64,000 bases of DNA from Talinum fruticosum (GCA_021018815.1 JAITYX010000055.1:806001-870000); one strand, 5' to 3'. Counted from the stretch's first letter, positions 36,496-48,629 are shown. Made by a program: numbers and translations. The notes: a model not told the origin generated them from the sequence alone.

Positions 36496-37246
36496 ATACT
36501 AGGGTTATACCCCTTACTATGCAAGGACATTAATCAAATTTTTAATAATTTTTTAATTTTATTATTTCTAATCAATTTATAACAATAAAAACTAATTACA
36601 AGTTAAAAAAACAAATTTTTTCAAATAACAATAATAAATTAATATATTCGATGACATAATTTATTATAAATAGTAAATAGATATATCTCTTTATTTTTTT
36701 CTATTTTGATTAATATACTTTTTATTTTTAATGTCCATTATATTTAATGTTAATGTGAATAATCCCAAAATTAAATTAAATTAAATTAAAATTGCATCGA
36801 ATCCACCTATTTAACATCCTAAGTGGCATCTTACGTATCACTCTTACATTGCTTCAACTCAACTTTTAATATATATATACTAGGGTTATATCCTTGCTAT
36901 ATAAGGACATCAACTAATTTTTTAATAATTTAATTATTTTTAATTAATTTATAACAATAAAAACTACTTATAAGTTAAAAAATAGTTATTTTTTTTAAAT
37001 AACAATAATAAATTGATATATTAGATTATATAATTTATTATAAACAGTCAATAGATACATCTCTTAATTTTTTTCTATTTTAATTAATATACTTTTTATT
37101 CTTAACGTCCATTATATTTAATGTTAATGTGAATAGTCCCAACATTAATTGAATTAAAATTACATTAAATCTACTTGGCATCCTATGTGACATCTCACGT
37201 GTCGCTTATATATTGCTTCAATTCAACTTTTAATATTATCGAAACA
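36496..37246. repeat. Two tandem copies of a ~375-bp AT-rich element
   Basis: Units start at 36496 and 36877, each with ATACTAGGGTTATA, and each ends near TTCAACTCAACTTTTAAT / TTCAATTCAACTTTTAAT. They are collinear with many substitutions. The start (ACTAGGGTTATACCC plus TATGCAAGG) recalls the ACTAGGG...ACCCGTGC-ATGCACGGG motif near some plant Helitron ends. That link is weak, and no CTRRT end was confirmed. Confidence 0.7.
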
Positions 37247-37279
37247 TCAATTTATGTAAGACACAATTGGAATGTTGTA

Positions 37280-37320
37280 TGATCTTCATTCTGACGCTCT
37301 TCCAACTGAGCTATCCCCAC
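37280..37320 (-). pseudogene. tRNA-Phe fragment, copy 3
   Basis: About 41 bases match the 5' two-thirds of tRNA-Phe: acceptor 5' strand, D arm and anticodon arm with GAA, with four or so changes (GTGGGGA for GCGGGGA, an altered D-loop base and an altered anticodon stem). The T arm and 3' acceptor strand are absent, so it cannot fold. It marks the start of the third cassette. Confidence 0.85.
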
Positions 37321-38224
37321 TTAATATTGATTGATATAATTTCATAAATATGTAAAAAGACATGATTTTATTTTTTTGTATAATAGACGGAAAAGTATTT
37401 CTATTATAAGTGAGGATAATCTCATATTGAATTTCATTAAAATTTACGTTACAGTCATTTTCAATACACTAATCCAATGAAAAATTACTATGATTCAACA
37501 TTAAGGTAAGTGATGTGGCAATCAAAAAGATCGTAATAAAAATAGGAGTTTTTGAATGATAAAATTTACTAATATAACAACACCAGGTATGTGCACTTTA
37601 AATGTACGTAATTTTTATTAGTACAAATACTATGTACCTTATAATTAACCAACCCAAAGTGAGACCGAAGTGTTACAATTGTAAATATTAATAATATTGA
37701 TTCTTGTAATCCTTTAACCTGTTTAATTTAAATTTTGCCCATAGTATATACGAGGTTGATTAGTTGAATCTAAACCTCGATGAAACATAATTTTTTACAA
37801 TCTTACAGCCAAATCAAAATAAAATACAATATGAGAATTTTTCAGAAGATCGAGTACCAATCCTAATAATACTCTCATCCAAATATGTTTAACTACAAAG
37901 CTTCAATAAAATCCGGTTTAATAGTCTTATACCCAATTCAAAGGGCATAAGGATGAGTGAGATAGAAGGAAGGCAAGTGAGAAAATTTCACAATCTCTTC
38001 CCTTTGTACTTGCTTGGGGCTTAATTACTCAAAATTTTGGCAATCCCAAGGCTTAATGACTTAATTAGAGGACTGATTCTACGCATAATTAAAAAGCTTT
38101 CTTAAACAAAACCAAATTAGTGGACTCGGTCTAATTCTCCTTTGCACCCCGCGTTGTTTTTAAGTCAACTCCTGTTGCCTATCTCTGACATCCATATTGT
38201 CTTCTCTCTCTCTCTCCCATCATC

Positions 38225-38231
38225 TATATAT
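38225..38231 (+). promoter_or_regulatory. TATA box of secreted-peptide gene B
   Basis: TATATAT within CATCATCTATATATCTGTAAACC, about 130 bases before the ATG and after a CT-rich tract. The block is conserved in the promoter of broken copy A (33206-33230), together with CCCATGCAAAAC further down. Confidence 0.6.
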
Positions 38232-38362
38232 CTGTAAACCAGCAAACCCTAAGCCCATGCAAAACTCAACGATATCACTTCTCTTTCATCCCCTTAAGTT
38301 AGTCTCTGACTCTTCTCTTTCCAAAACTTCATCAGTATTATTCTCAAGTGACAAATTCAGAT

Positions 38363-38716
38363 ATGACAGCCTCTAAAGTGAACTGCTTGTACGCCATTTT
38401 CGCCTGTTACATTATTTTCTCGATTCGGTTTCAACAAACAGTAGCAACGAGGACGCTGGAGGGAGATGAATGGATGAAAGCACCAGGTCTAATATTCAGC
38501 ATCCTCCCAAAGGGTCCCGTCCGGCCATCTAAGGCATCGCCATGTACGTTCATCCCGAACCAAGGGAGGGGAAGGTGTGCCATTGAGCTCAACAGCAATG
38601 GTGCTATTGCCAATTTTGCTGCCCATGTCAATGCACCAGCTGTTTTCCCTCATCCCATAGCCAAGTTTGGCGTTGCTCAACAAACTCATCACCAAAAACT
38701 AAGTTTCAAGTCGTGA
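38363..38716 (+). CDS. Small secreted peptide precursor, copy B (intact)
   Basis: The first ATG in frame is at 38363, giving 117 residues. The start MTASKVNCLYAIFACYIIFS is a hydrophobic signal-peptide-like segment ending near QQTVATRT. The middle holds SILPKGPVRPSKASPC and then a second Cys after TFIPNQGRGR, a pair that could form a disulfide. The tail is Ala/Asn/His-rich. LPKGPV-x-PS resembles the peptide region of IDA-like or PIP precursors, and I recall similar plant proteins with LPKGxxPxSxPSPCT, but I cannot name the family. It is unspliced and has a TATA box and a short leader. It is the only intact peptide gene of the tRNA-Phe/peptide cassettes; copy A is dead and the middle cassette has lost its copy. 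Its function is unknown, and a role as a secreted signal is inference. Confidence 0.7.
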   Translation: MTASKVNCLYAIFACYIIFSIRFQQTVATRTLEGDEWMKAPGLIFSILPKGPVRPSKASPCTFIPNQGRGRCAIELNSNGAIANFAAHVNAPAVFPHPIAKFGVAQQTHHQKLSFKS

Positions 38717-38879
38717 TTTATTCATTAATTATTCAAAATTAAATTTTGATAGTGCAACGTTATTCTTTTCTTGATCTTCTATGACTCATTATTCTTTTAT
38801 TCATATTTCCCTCTTGCTGTAATATATAATTTTTTTAGTTTTTGATGATGTGGCGTGACAACTTGTGCCCCAACTAATA

Positions 38880-41150
38880 TAGTCCTTGGCGATTTATTTT
38901 CAATATTAATAAATTTATGCATTTTTTAAAAGTTTCTTTGTGTATTGCATTGACGAAAATATAATTAATTAAAATGATGAGCGTATATAATTAAAATTGG
39001 AGTTGAAAATATAATTAATGAAAATATAAACAAACTAGTATATATTTGTGGAAATTAAAATGAGAGAAGAGATTCTATCATGTATTAACAATTCACCACA
39101 AACTAGTACAATCGACCTTAGAGTTGGTACAAGTTATCGTCATATACAAGCTAGACCCAAATTAGAGATCGAGTTTGAGTCTTTAAGGTACAAATTATTC
39201 TGCAAAATTACGATATTGTTTGAATAAGAGCCCTTTATCCTCCTTTTTCTTTTTGTCTTATTCCCAAAATCACTATACCATTTTAAAAAGTAGCGGATAT
39301 AATTTTCAAAAGTAGAATTGGACTAGAATCCCAAAATTTATAATATAACCGTTGCCTTTAAAAAGAACAAATATGGTTGACCGCTTAAAAACCACCTATA
39401 TTGATAAATTTATTATAAATATATATACACAAAAGATATTATTTAATTTGGTCACCCCTTACCATTTAGACTAGTTCTTCACATATTTTCTTGGTAAAAG
39501 TCAATTAGAAAACTAAATAAATAGGGTAGTAGCTTAAGCAGTTGATCTAACTATAATTAACAAGATCTTAAGGTATAATCTCACATAATTTGACTTTTGG
39601 AAAACCTTTGACTTTGGACTTGACTAGTTAGTTTAGTTGAGGATTGACCTTTTTTCTTTTCTTTTTTTTTTTTGGGTAAGAAAAGATTGACCGTTTTAGC
39701 AAGCCCCCATCATCAAAGAAGGCGGCTGAGATAGCCTGATGTAAACATTTGGAGGAAAGAGAGAGACAAGTTTTGTTGGGTTGGGCTTCTCGTATCATTA
39801 GCCCAATGGAATGTTGTGCTCAAACTTGGCAAATTGGTTATTCGAGTGTAAAAGACGTGGCAATCGAATCATGTAGTTCGACTTCAAGTCATTGATTTTA
39901 GTTCAGGACATGTTGGACACAATGATATTTTGGTTTTGGTTTCGGTTTCGGGTCAATCTATGCCATTTTTTTTATGTTATTGTGACTTTGGTCTATAGAT
40001 AAAGGAAACTTATAAAATTACTTGAGTTTTTTAGGAAAAAAAAATTAGATTGTGGTAAAATGGAGTTTGGGTCAAATTGGCTTGGTTCATTTTGAATTAA
40101 TTGGTTTAATACTTATATATGCAGGTTAGCTTTGTAAAGTGTATCTATTTACAATTTCTTCTGAGAAATGGAAAGAACCAAATAGGTTTTGGCTTCCATT
40201 GAGTTACAAAGCTAGGCATGGGTTGAGTTGATCTGATACAAGTGACATAGATCTAAATCAGAACCTCATCCGACATTCGAAAGCTAACTTAAAATGGACC
40301 TTAAAGTGCACTGAACCCGAGCCTATATTTTCCATCTTTTTCATTGCAAGACAAACTCATAGGACTAAATATCTATTCATCCGAAGTTAATCCAAAGTGT
40401 CCTGAACCGAATTTTAGTCATTTGACCCGAGCCAACCCAAACTTAAACTAACTTGAATGATCAATTTACTAGGTTTAATCTAAAGTTCTAGTCTAACTCA
40501 ATTTTTAAGATTAGCATGAATACATAATGCAGCCAAATGGTGTGAAAAACAACACAATGTAATGAAGGTATTACCCGTTAAAATTTGATATATTTAGTAT
40601 CTTAACTCTAATTATTATAACATAAATTTTTTAAGACCACTATTATATTGAAGTCTTATCAATAAAAGTATTAATATTTTTTTTTTGGAAGACCACTATC
40701 GTTTTCATTAATTATTAAAAAGAAAGATGGTCCATAGAAGTCAAGGTTCGCTCTTTAATTTTCAAATGTAATGTACTGACATATTTTTTTGTATAATTTA
40801 TTGTTAATAACTTAATTTCTCGATTAAGAAAAAAAAAAAGAAATTTATGGAAGGACTTGGTTTAGATTTTGAAAATTCGTTGTTTACATATGTCATGATA
40901 CGCAAAATAACTCCAATGTTACATCCTCTTCAAAGCTACCCAAAAGAACATGAATATATGTCATAATCATTTACGCATGTTTTTGTTTCTACTTGACCCA
41001 TTTTCGTAATTTAACGCTATCATTTTCAGTGGATAGGATTGTCATCCTAATTGTATTCTACTCTATGTTATTTGGACATTTTTAAAAAAAATCTTTCTTA
41101 AAAGTTCATTATGTCATGTCATGTGTTTTTCTCGTATATTTTTAATATCA
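38880..41150. other. Intergenic, no gene seen
   Basis: AT-rich sequence with several poly-T/poly-A runs. Around 40200-40500 it has words such as CTGAACCCGAGCC and TTTGACCCGAGCCAACCC, typical of degenerate plant repeats, but no copy boundaries could be set. Confidence 0.5.
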
Positions 41151-41156
41151 TAATTT

Positions 41157-41376
41157 AGGCCTTGTTCTACTTAACTGTAAGAAGATGTAATAAAGTTATA
41201 AGTTATAAATAAAATTGTAAGTAACTATAAGTAGGTGTAATGAGACTGTAAGATTAGTTATAAAATTATTTTATAAAAAAATTATAAGGAGTTGTAAACA
41301 TTTTTAAGAAGTCGTAAGAAATTATAAGGTTGTAAGCAAAATAAGGTTGTAAGCAAAACCGAATGCAATTGGGCCT
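41157..41376. mobile_element. MITE-like element of the TTGTAAG family (a)
   Basis: It begins AGGCCTTGTTCTACTTAACTGTAAG and ends GGTTGTAAGCAAAACCG then TTGGGCCTTA, so the ends are weak inverted repeats. The inside is built from about 10-bp subrepeats such as TTATAAGGAG and TTGTAAGC. It is one of six related copies in the window. Confidence 0.6.
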
Positions 41377-41399
41377 TAGTCTGACACATTTATTCTCGA

Positions 41400-43090
41400 C
41401 CAACACAAATATAACACAACAATAACATTATACATATTTTTACCCATAATAATCTTTACATTTTTTGAAAAATACAAAAAAAAAAAAAACCATGAACCAA
41501 GTAACTACAAAATCTTCAATTAGGTGTATATTGGATGTGAAAGAGCCCTTACCCACAAAAAGATGAGCAATTTGAAGAGGAGTGGACCTATACCACAAGG
41601 GGCCACACCCACATTGGTGGGGCAACAAGGTCATTTGTCTTTCTTGATGGTCACATGACCAAGAACAGTGGTTTCCACTCCCCAAAACTACACAAGAGTA
41701 CCATGCACAATTATAATTGCAAAAATACAAACAAACACAAAAGGGGTAGGAGGGGAAGACATAGAGATAGAGAGAGAGAAGAAAGGCATAGACCATGGTC
41801 TAAACTTGTTACATGAAAATAGAAGTTTTTGGGAAGTGGGGTTTTGTGATTGTGTAGGTACCCTCATAGTCAGCCTATCCTTCAAGAAGAAGAGTAAGGA
41901 CCCCCCATCCCAAAAAAAATGACCTAAAATTTGCATCTTCCTACTTGTACATGTGAAGGGTGTCATATTTCGCTACCCCATCCATTAATTGCTTTCCACG
42001 CCCTTCCCCTTTCCCTTCCCCTCCCCCTCCCTCCTCAGTCTTTACTCTTTGCTAGCTGTGATAAAACCTAGCCATCCTTTTTGGCACCCATTTCAACAAG
42101 CCCCCCGTTCCCCCTGCCCCTTATGTTGGGTCCCATTCCCTATCTTCAATTCTCTTGGGAGAAAGCCATTTCACTTAATGAGTGGAGGGTTTTTACTTCC
42201 AATAATTCAACATGGTCTATAATATTAAGACTTAATATCAATTTTATGTCTCACTCTTTATGACAATATTGTGTTCATTTTAAGTAGAGTACTAAATATT
42301 TTTACCATAGTAAGATTTTTAGAAGTAATCCTAAGTTTTAAGAAGAGTTTTAAAATTTTTCGATGAAATTTGATAAAAGTATTTAGAATCTTTATATTGC
42401 AAGAATTTATGTAGGAGTTATGAAGAGTTTGATAAAGTGTAAAAATTTTTGAAAATTTTTCAACGTACTTTTAAAAATACTTGAAAGGTTTCACAAAAAA
42501 TAATAAAATTAGGGTATAATCCGAAAGATATTTTTCAATCAAGGGCAATAAGTTATGTATGTGCATGATGTTTCAATGTATACATACAATGTTTTTTCCG
42601 ACCTAAGTTACTATATAGATTTGTTGGGTAAGAGTCCGACTTGCTAGCAAGTTCGTTCAAATAATTAAATCTGCTTTGTCGTCATGACTCAAGAAGCATA
42701 TTGTACGCCTTTTAATTAGCACATTTTATGTTATGAGCAAATGGGAAAGACGCAGGAACAGGACAGGCATTAGTAATAGTTAGAAGTTACTATTGGGGAT
42801 AATTGAGTTTAGGAGTGAAAGCAACAAGAGGTTTGTCTTTCATGGCTGGAGAAGCTTGATTTTGGACCCAAATAATTGGTGCAAAGAAAAAGCAGGGCGT
42901 GGCAGAGAAAGAGAGAGAAAGACAGGGACACTGATAATTTGAAGGTACAAGTAAAATCTTGGGATGAAAAGATAAGCATCACAAGAGGCATCCCCAAGAC
43001 CTTCACAAACACAATCCACAAATGGGAAAAAGAAAAGAGAGAGAGTGATGGAAGTGAAAGGACAAAAGAATTGGGAACAGAGGAAGGAAA

Positions 43091-43130
<40 letters not shown>

Positions 43131-43480
43131 CAATGTCATTTATGAATCAATTGTGACACCCAACAACCCATCATGCTAGGAGAGCTGGGAGCATCACCTA
43201 CTCTTTCCCCTCTCTTGATGATTTTTTGATTTCATTCTGACCCACTACTACCCCACTTCTTTTTCATTTGGGATTCTACTTGGATACTTGGACCTTTTCT
43301 TCTTCTGCTATGTATTAGGTATGGGCCAAAATTCTCTATCAAATTATTTGTTCAAATTAACATGAATCTAATACCAACTTGAAAGAATTTCAATTGCAAT
43401 GTATAAAGTTTGAATATGTCTATTGACATGATTACTTACTAGGAAGGGCTTGATTTTTGGGTAGTTCAGCTGATCTATAG
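41400..43480. other. Intergenic with a (GA)n tract; no gene supported
   Basis: This is more GC-rich and less repetitive than its surroundings. It has a C-rich stretch at 41995-42140 and a GA microsatellite at about 43093-43129. Read on the minus strand, 43130-42780 looks like a CT-rich leader, but no coding frame or known microRNA sequence was recognised. An unannotated non-coding transcript is possible. Confidence 0.45.
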
Positions 43481-43484
43481 TTCA

Positions 43485-44345
43485 GTGGTCCGTTCTTTTA
43501 AGTTCGTTAAATTGTGTGGTTTATGGAAGAGCATTGTTGAGTTTGAATTTTCGTATAAAGGGTGGTTGAGTATGATTAAGAGTGTATCTTTTGTAATTGA
43601 AGGAGTGAGAAAGTAAGATTGAGTGTGGTCCAATATGGATTTTCTTAAAGAAGAGTGGGTGAGCGTGATTGAGTGTCCGACGAGTGAATTTTTCTCATTT
43701 ACCACTTAGGGTATGTTCTTTTGGTGATTAAAATGACGTGGTTTATGGTTGAGTATCCGAGAGAGTGAATTTTTCTCATTTACCACCTAGGGTATGTTCT
43801 TTTGGTGGTTAAAATGGTGTGGTTTGTGGATGAGTGTAATCTAGCGTTGGTGATTGAGGTCGAGAGTGGACTTATTTTAGAAAATGTTGTGAGTGTGGTT
43901 ATTGCGTGTATTTGAAAGTTGGTAAGTATGGTTGAGAGTTTGTTTTTGTAGTTTAAGGAGTGGGTGAGATGAGTGTGGATGAGTATATTTGAAAGTTGTT
44001 AAGCGTGGTTGAAAGTTTATTTTTGTAATCCAAGGAGTGCGTGAGGGTGGGTAAGTGTGAATTTTTTTCAAGAAGTGCGGTTAAGTATGGTTAAATGCAG
44101 TCAAGTGTGGAGTTTTCCTATTTACCACCTAATAAAACATGCCCTAGAGTAGGTAAGAATAGTTGAATGTGCGTGAGTGTAGATAAGAATGGATTTTTCT
44201 AAGAGGAGTGGTTGAATCTGAATTTTTATTTAATTTAAAAGTGTCGGTGAGTGATTGAGTGCGGGTGAGACTTAGGTGTGGATGAAAGTAGTTAAAAGTT
44301 AATTTTTCTAGAAAGAGTCGTTGAGTGCAAATAAACCATGCCTAA
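43485..44345. repeat. Cluster of related MITE pieces with GAGTGTGG subrepeats
   Basis: Near-copies of GGGTATGTTCTTTTGGTG occur at about 43709 and 43790 (81-bp period, with GAATTTTTCTCATTTACCAC also repeated), and a related start lies at 43489. The interior is made of GTTGAGTGTGG/GGATGAGTGT words. A further end-like AAATAAACCATGCCTAA lies at about 44330. Confidence 0.65.
43787..44147. mobile_element. MITE, 361 bp, about 27-bp inverted repeats
   Basis: The left end CTAGGGTATGTTCTTTTGG (to TGGTTAAA) is the imperfect reverse complement of the right end (TTTACCACC...AAAACATGCCCTAG). The inside is non-coding with GTG/GAGT subrepeats. No target-site duplication was assigned, because neighbouring pieces share the same sequence. 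Confidence 0.65.
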
Positions 44346-44496
44346 CCCCCTACACAATAAGTCGTAAATGTGCTAAGTCTGGGTTTATTATATCGAACTT
44401 AAATTCAATAATACATTTATTTATTTTTTATCCAATGAGTCATAAATAATGGTACAATATAATATGAGGAGAGGAATGAAACCTAAAACCTATTAT

Positions 44497-44585
44497 ATCC
44501 CCTGTTTCATTTAGTCGTAAGAAGTTGTAAGAAATTATAAGGAATTGTAAAGAGTTGTAAGCTAAAATTAAATAAAACATGACCT
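44497..44585. mobile_element. MITE-like element of the TTGTAAG family (b)
   Basis: CCTGTTTCATTTAGTCGTAAG at one end and TAAAATTAAATAAAACATGACC at the other form imperfect inverted ends around four TTGTAAG-type subrepeats. At about 90 bp it is the shortest copy. Confidence 0.6.
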
Positions 44586-45079
44586 CAAAACTTTAATTTT
44601 AACCACTAGGTTAAGACTCGCATCGACATAATGCATTTATTGGTAGGTTTAAATGGGATTGGATTATTGGAGTTACATGTAAATTTTCAAGTTGTTATTG
44701 TATTTTGAGAGCACGATTTAGGAGAAGGTTGTCAAATTACCAATTCTCAATAAGTGAAATATTGATATTGATGGTCTAAAGCCAAAATTAAACAAAATAA
44801 TATTAAAAAAACTCAAGGAGCTATTATTATGATAAACTGGCTTTAATTAGATTATAGTTAACTGAGGTTGTTAATTCTTTAAAAACATAAGAAGCTCAAG
44901 ACCAGGCTAGGGATAACACAAGGGTGGGTAAGGTACTTGCCTTCGATTCTAGGCAACAGACATATTATAAGAGACTAGATTCAACAAGTTCCTTCCAATG
45001 TCTTCCTCTTCACCAGCTATTTTTTAAAAAAAAAAACTAATTTCTTTGAACTTATTTCAATTCTTTCATATTTTTATCA

Positions 45080-45202
45080 TATTTCATTCAACTTTAACTT
45101 ACAGCTATTTACAACTTCTCACAGTTTCTTACAACTTTTTATTACTAACTTTACAACTATCTTACGTTTTCTTCCAACTACTTACGGCTAAATGAAACAG
45201 GT
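45080..45202. mobile_element. MITE-like element of the TTGTAAG family (c), inverted
   Basis: It runs CATTTCATTCAACTTTAACTTAC to CTTACGGCTAAATGAAACAGG with TTACAAC subrepeats, the reverse orientation of copies (a), (b) and (d). Confidence 0.6.
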
Positions 45203-45287
45203 TCTTTAAGTTTCTTCCGATTTTCTAGCAATTTTATTTATAATTGTTTCCATCTCCTTTCAACTTCTTCATGTTGCTTTCATGTGG

Positions 45288-46344
45288 CGTTTAGTTGGAT
45301 GTAATACAATAGGGGTGTAATGTAATCAATTGTGTAATGTAATTATATATGCAATGTAATTACATTATCATGTTTGGTTATATAAGAAATATAATGTAAT
45401 CACAAAGGTAATAGATTAATTCAATGACAAAAAAATAGTAATTAATTATTATAATGGAGATAAATGCTATTTAAATAAAAATTTGAGTTACATATTTAGA
45501 TTTGAACCTTTTTAAATATTTTCTATCAAATAATCAAGTTTCATTTCTTTTGTGGCAAATATCAAATATATTATTCTAATGGCATAAATATCGTAATAGA
45601 AATAAATGTTATCCACATAAAAATATTTTAAATTTGAAATCATATTTGATATTTTTTAATCTTTTCTATCATATTTTCTATTTTTTTGTGACAAAAAAAT
45701 CAATTGGATTATTCTAGTGGCAATTAATGTTTGTCGTAGTGAAGATATCCGAATAATAAAATTTTAAATTCTAAATTTATATTTGACCTTTTTTAATCTC
45801 TTCTATCATATAATTAAGTTTTGAATTTTTTTATTGATAAAAATACCAACTGAAATTATTTTATTGATGATAAATATTTATTAAATTGAAGATAAATGTT
45901 AACAAGTAAAAAACTTTGATCTAAAAATTTTAATTTAAGTTTATTTGATCTTTTTAATTGAATAGTTAAATTTTGAATCTAAAATGTTGATGTTGAACTT
46001 TTGTCCTAATGACCAACCGATCATATCATATATTAAGATAATAGAAAAAAAGAAAATCAAATGGATGAATTTTTTGTTTGCCATTGAAGAGGGAGAAAAA
46101 TGATACGGTATAGAGAGAAAAGAAGAAAGAGAGAATTGTTGCAAGTGTATTAAAATTTAATTACAAGGATGGGTGTAATCATGATTGTTTAGTAAATGCC
46201 TAAATAATTGTAATTACATAAGTAGAGGTTATTACGATTACAATGCAATTTTGATTGCATTACAAATTTTTAACCAAACATGGTAATGTAATCATCATTA
46301 CCAATTTGATTGCATTACCACTTTAGTTACATTTAACCAAACAT
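45288..46344. mobile_element. MITE-like element with GTAATGTAAT-rich ends, 1.06 kb
   Basis: The left end CGTTTAGTTGGATGTAATAC (to AATGTAATCAATT) matches the reverse complement of the right end (TGTTTGGTTAAATGTAACTA, to GCAATCAAATT) over about 42 bp with mismatches. The interior is AT-rich and has no transposase, only repeated TTTGACCTTTTTAATC-type phrases. The subterminal GTAATGTAAT/GTAATTACAT repeats suit a hAT- or Mutator-type non-autonomous element. Confidence 0.65.
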
Positions 46345-46724
46345 TTTTCAATTTCTTCTAACTCCTTTTACGTTCCTAACTTATTTCATCTTGTTTCGAA
46401 TTCAAGTTAAAAAAAAAGAAAGAAAAGAAGGACTTTAACTATTTCGATTACCCTAACCTAAGAAAAATGAAACCAAATGTTGTTTTTGCGAACTCAAGTT
46501 TAAGCTACAATGACACTTTCAATGTATGAGTATAAGGTAATCCATCAATCCACGACATGACACTTTCAATATTTATTTCGGACTTTACCCTCCTCTTGTA
46601 AGAACATTTTTTGTTAATTTTTATTTTTAAGTAAAGTGAAAAGGAAGGAAACCCAATAATTAGAAGGTTAAATCCTCAATATTCTATTTGGAGAAAAGAT
46701 TTCTCTAATTTAAATAAAGTTATA

Positions 46725-47105
46725 GGTCCTGTTTGGCAAATAATTATTAGTTGTTTGTAAGAGTTGTTTGCTATTAGTCTGTTTGAATTAGTTGTTTGTA
46801 TTTATTTTTAAATTAGTTATTTTTTAAAAAGGTGTTTGATAAAATCAGCTAATTAAGAAAAAGATGTTTGGTAAAATTTTATTTATACCCTTATATCTAA
46901 GTTGTCTTTCACACACACAAACACACACAAACACACGCATATATTGATCATTTTATTTCTTTTTAAATACAATTAAATTTATGTTATATATACAAATTAT
47001 CTTCATTTATAAAATTTTATTTCCTTACCATTTTTATAAAATTTATATTCATTTTTTATCCAATATAATATTTATTATATTTAATTTAAATAAAAAATAA
47101 TATCA

Positions 47106-47166
<61 letters not shown>

Positions 47167-47492
47167 GTGGTGGTGGTGGTGGTAGTAGTAGGAGCACCAG
47201 CAGTAGTAGTGGTAGTAGGAGGAGGAGTAGTAGTAGTAGTAGCATCAGCTGTAAGAGTGGTGACATATGACTTTTCAAACTTTTGAGCAAATTCGTCATT
47301 TTACAAACAACTTTTCATAAAAGGCTAGTTGCAAGAGCTATTTGAGAAAAAGTTATTTGAGGCTAAACACTTGTTCCAAACAGTTATTTACCAAACACTC
47401 ATTTATTTATTTGACTTGGTCAAAACAGTTAAAGTTATTATTCAAACATCTCCTTTTTTTTTCTCTCAAAAATCTGTCAACCAAACAGGGCC
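46725..47492. mobile_element. hAT-like MITE, 768 bp, carrying an (ATT)n tract
   Basis: The left end GGTCCTGTTTGGCAAA and right end GTCAACCAAACAGGGCC are inverted repeats of the common plant GGCCCTGTTTGG type. Internal phrases (TGTTTGGTAAAAT against ATTTACCAAACA) extend the symmetry. Inside is an ATT microsatellite (about 47107-47166) followed by GGT/AGT triplets. An exact target-site duplication was not found. Confidence 0.7.
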
Positions 47493-47818
47493 ATAATATA
47501 CCAAATAAAAAGGCTTTTTTAAAAAAATTTATTATCTGATAATCTATGTAGAATATACACGGGATTAGCTGCTTGTCACAATATTTGCATTCAAGAGAAG
47601 AGAAATGAATTCTATTCGAGTTAAATAAAAAAAATTGAAAAATCTATAAAGTTCAAGCATAATTGTTTTGTTATCAAGGTTAAATTCCAGCCAAATCAAG
47701 TTTAAAGTAGAAAAAAAAAATAATTAAGGGCTTATATTTGAAATTGAAATATTCTTATCTACTACTCACATTTTTATAAGTTGGACATATTCAATTTATT
47801 AGTTTAGATAATTAGGAT

Positions 47819-48012
47819 ATGTTCATTTCAGTGGTATTAACTAATAGTATTCGAAAAACAATATGGAGATATAAGCAGCAATAAATAATAGCAAAGCTAT
47901 ACATAAAATAGCAATAAGTAACAATAAGCCGAGGAGCAATTAAGCAATATTAAGTGGTAAACAATAATTAATAAATAATATTAAGTGATATACTACCGAT
48001 GAAATGAACAAG
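47819..48012. mobile_element. MITE, 194 bp, with AATAGC-type subrepeats
   Basis: The left end ATGTTCATTTCAGTGGTATT is the imperfect reverse complement of the right end (ACTACCGATGAAATGAACAAG). The inside has repeated AGCAATAA/AATAGCA and AATATTAAGTG words and is non-coding. Confidence 0.65.
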
Positions 48013-48049
48013 TCGTTAATAAAAAAATTCTCTCCTGTAACAACTATGA

Positions 48050-48505
48050 GTTGATTTTTTGGTTGGCATATAACTTTCGTAGGCTAACTTATGTTATCCT
48101 TACTAGCTGCAGTCACCGACTTTCAATATCATAAGTACCTTGATTACATAATCCTAGAACCCAAAGTTAAAAGTAAACTAAGCAAAAGCCGAAACAAATT
48201 TAGACAACAAAAGCAAGAAAAAAAATATGAAACTTAGATTTAGAATCCTAATAGATTTTCCTATCGAATATTCAATATTTTCAGATCAAACATATTAACT
48301 CGAATAATTGTCGAAAAACTGTTTTAATAGAAGTTTGATTTGATGGATTAGTTGGTTGGTTGGCATGTAGCTTTTGTGGGCTAACTCGAGGCAACTTTAC
48401 AAATACAATCACCCTCAAGTTTCAAAGTCATAAATGCCTTGATCCCATTCTAATTTTACAACCCCACCAAAGTTCAAAGCAAACAAAAAGTCAAAAGATG
48501 ATCCA
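48050..48505. repeat. Degenerate direct duplication, period about 295 bp
   Basis: 48050-48210 and 48345-48505 share GGTTGGCAT, GGCTAACT, CTTGAT and AGTTAAAAGTAAAC / AGTTCAAAGCAAAC in the same order, with heavy divergence. Non-coding. Confidence 0.55.
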
Positions 48506-48629
48506 CATAAAGTTGATGTCAAGCAAGAGACAAGACTAGCTAAGCTAAAGCTATGCATTGCCCTTGGCCAACGTGGGTTCCTTCCTCTTGCATTGCCTTT
48601 ATAGGAGCATTTATAGGTAGTGCTGATAA

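Noticed and set aside
41579..41683. Possible microRNA precursor (GGAGTGGA ... TCCACTCC)
   Set aside because: The paired stem is only about 8 bp with a 90-base loop and no known microRNA sequence.
42876..43145. Lys/Glu/Arg-rich ORF
   Set aside because: Composition is driven by a GA microsatellite and there is no domain or splice context.
47081..47299. Leu/Ile/Pro-rich minus-strand ORF
   Set aside because: It is translation of ATT and GGT/AGT trinucleotide repeats inside a MITE.
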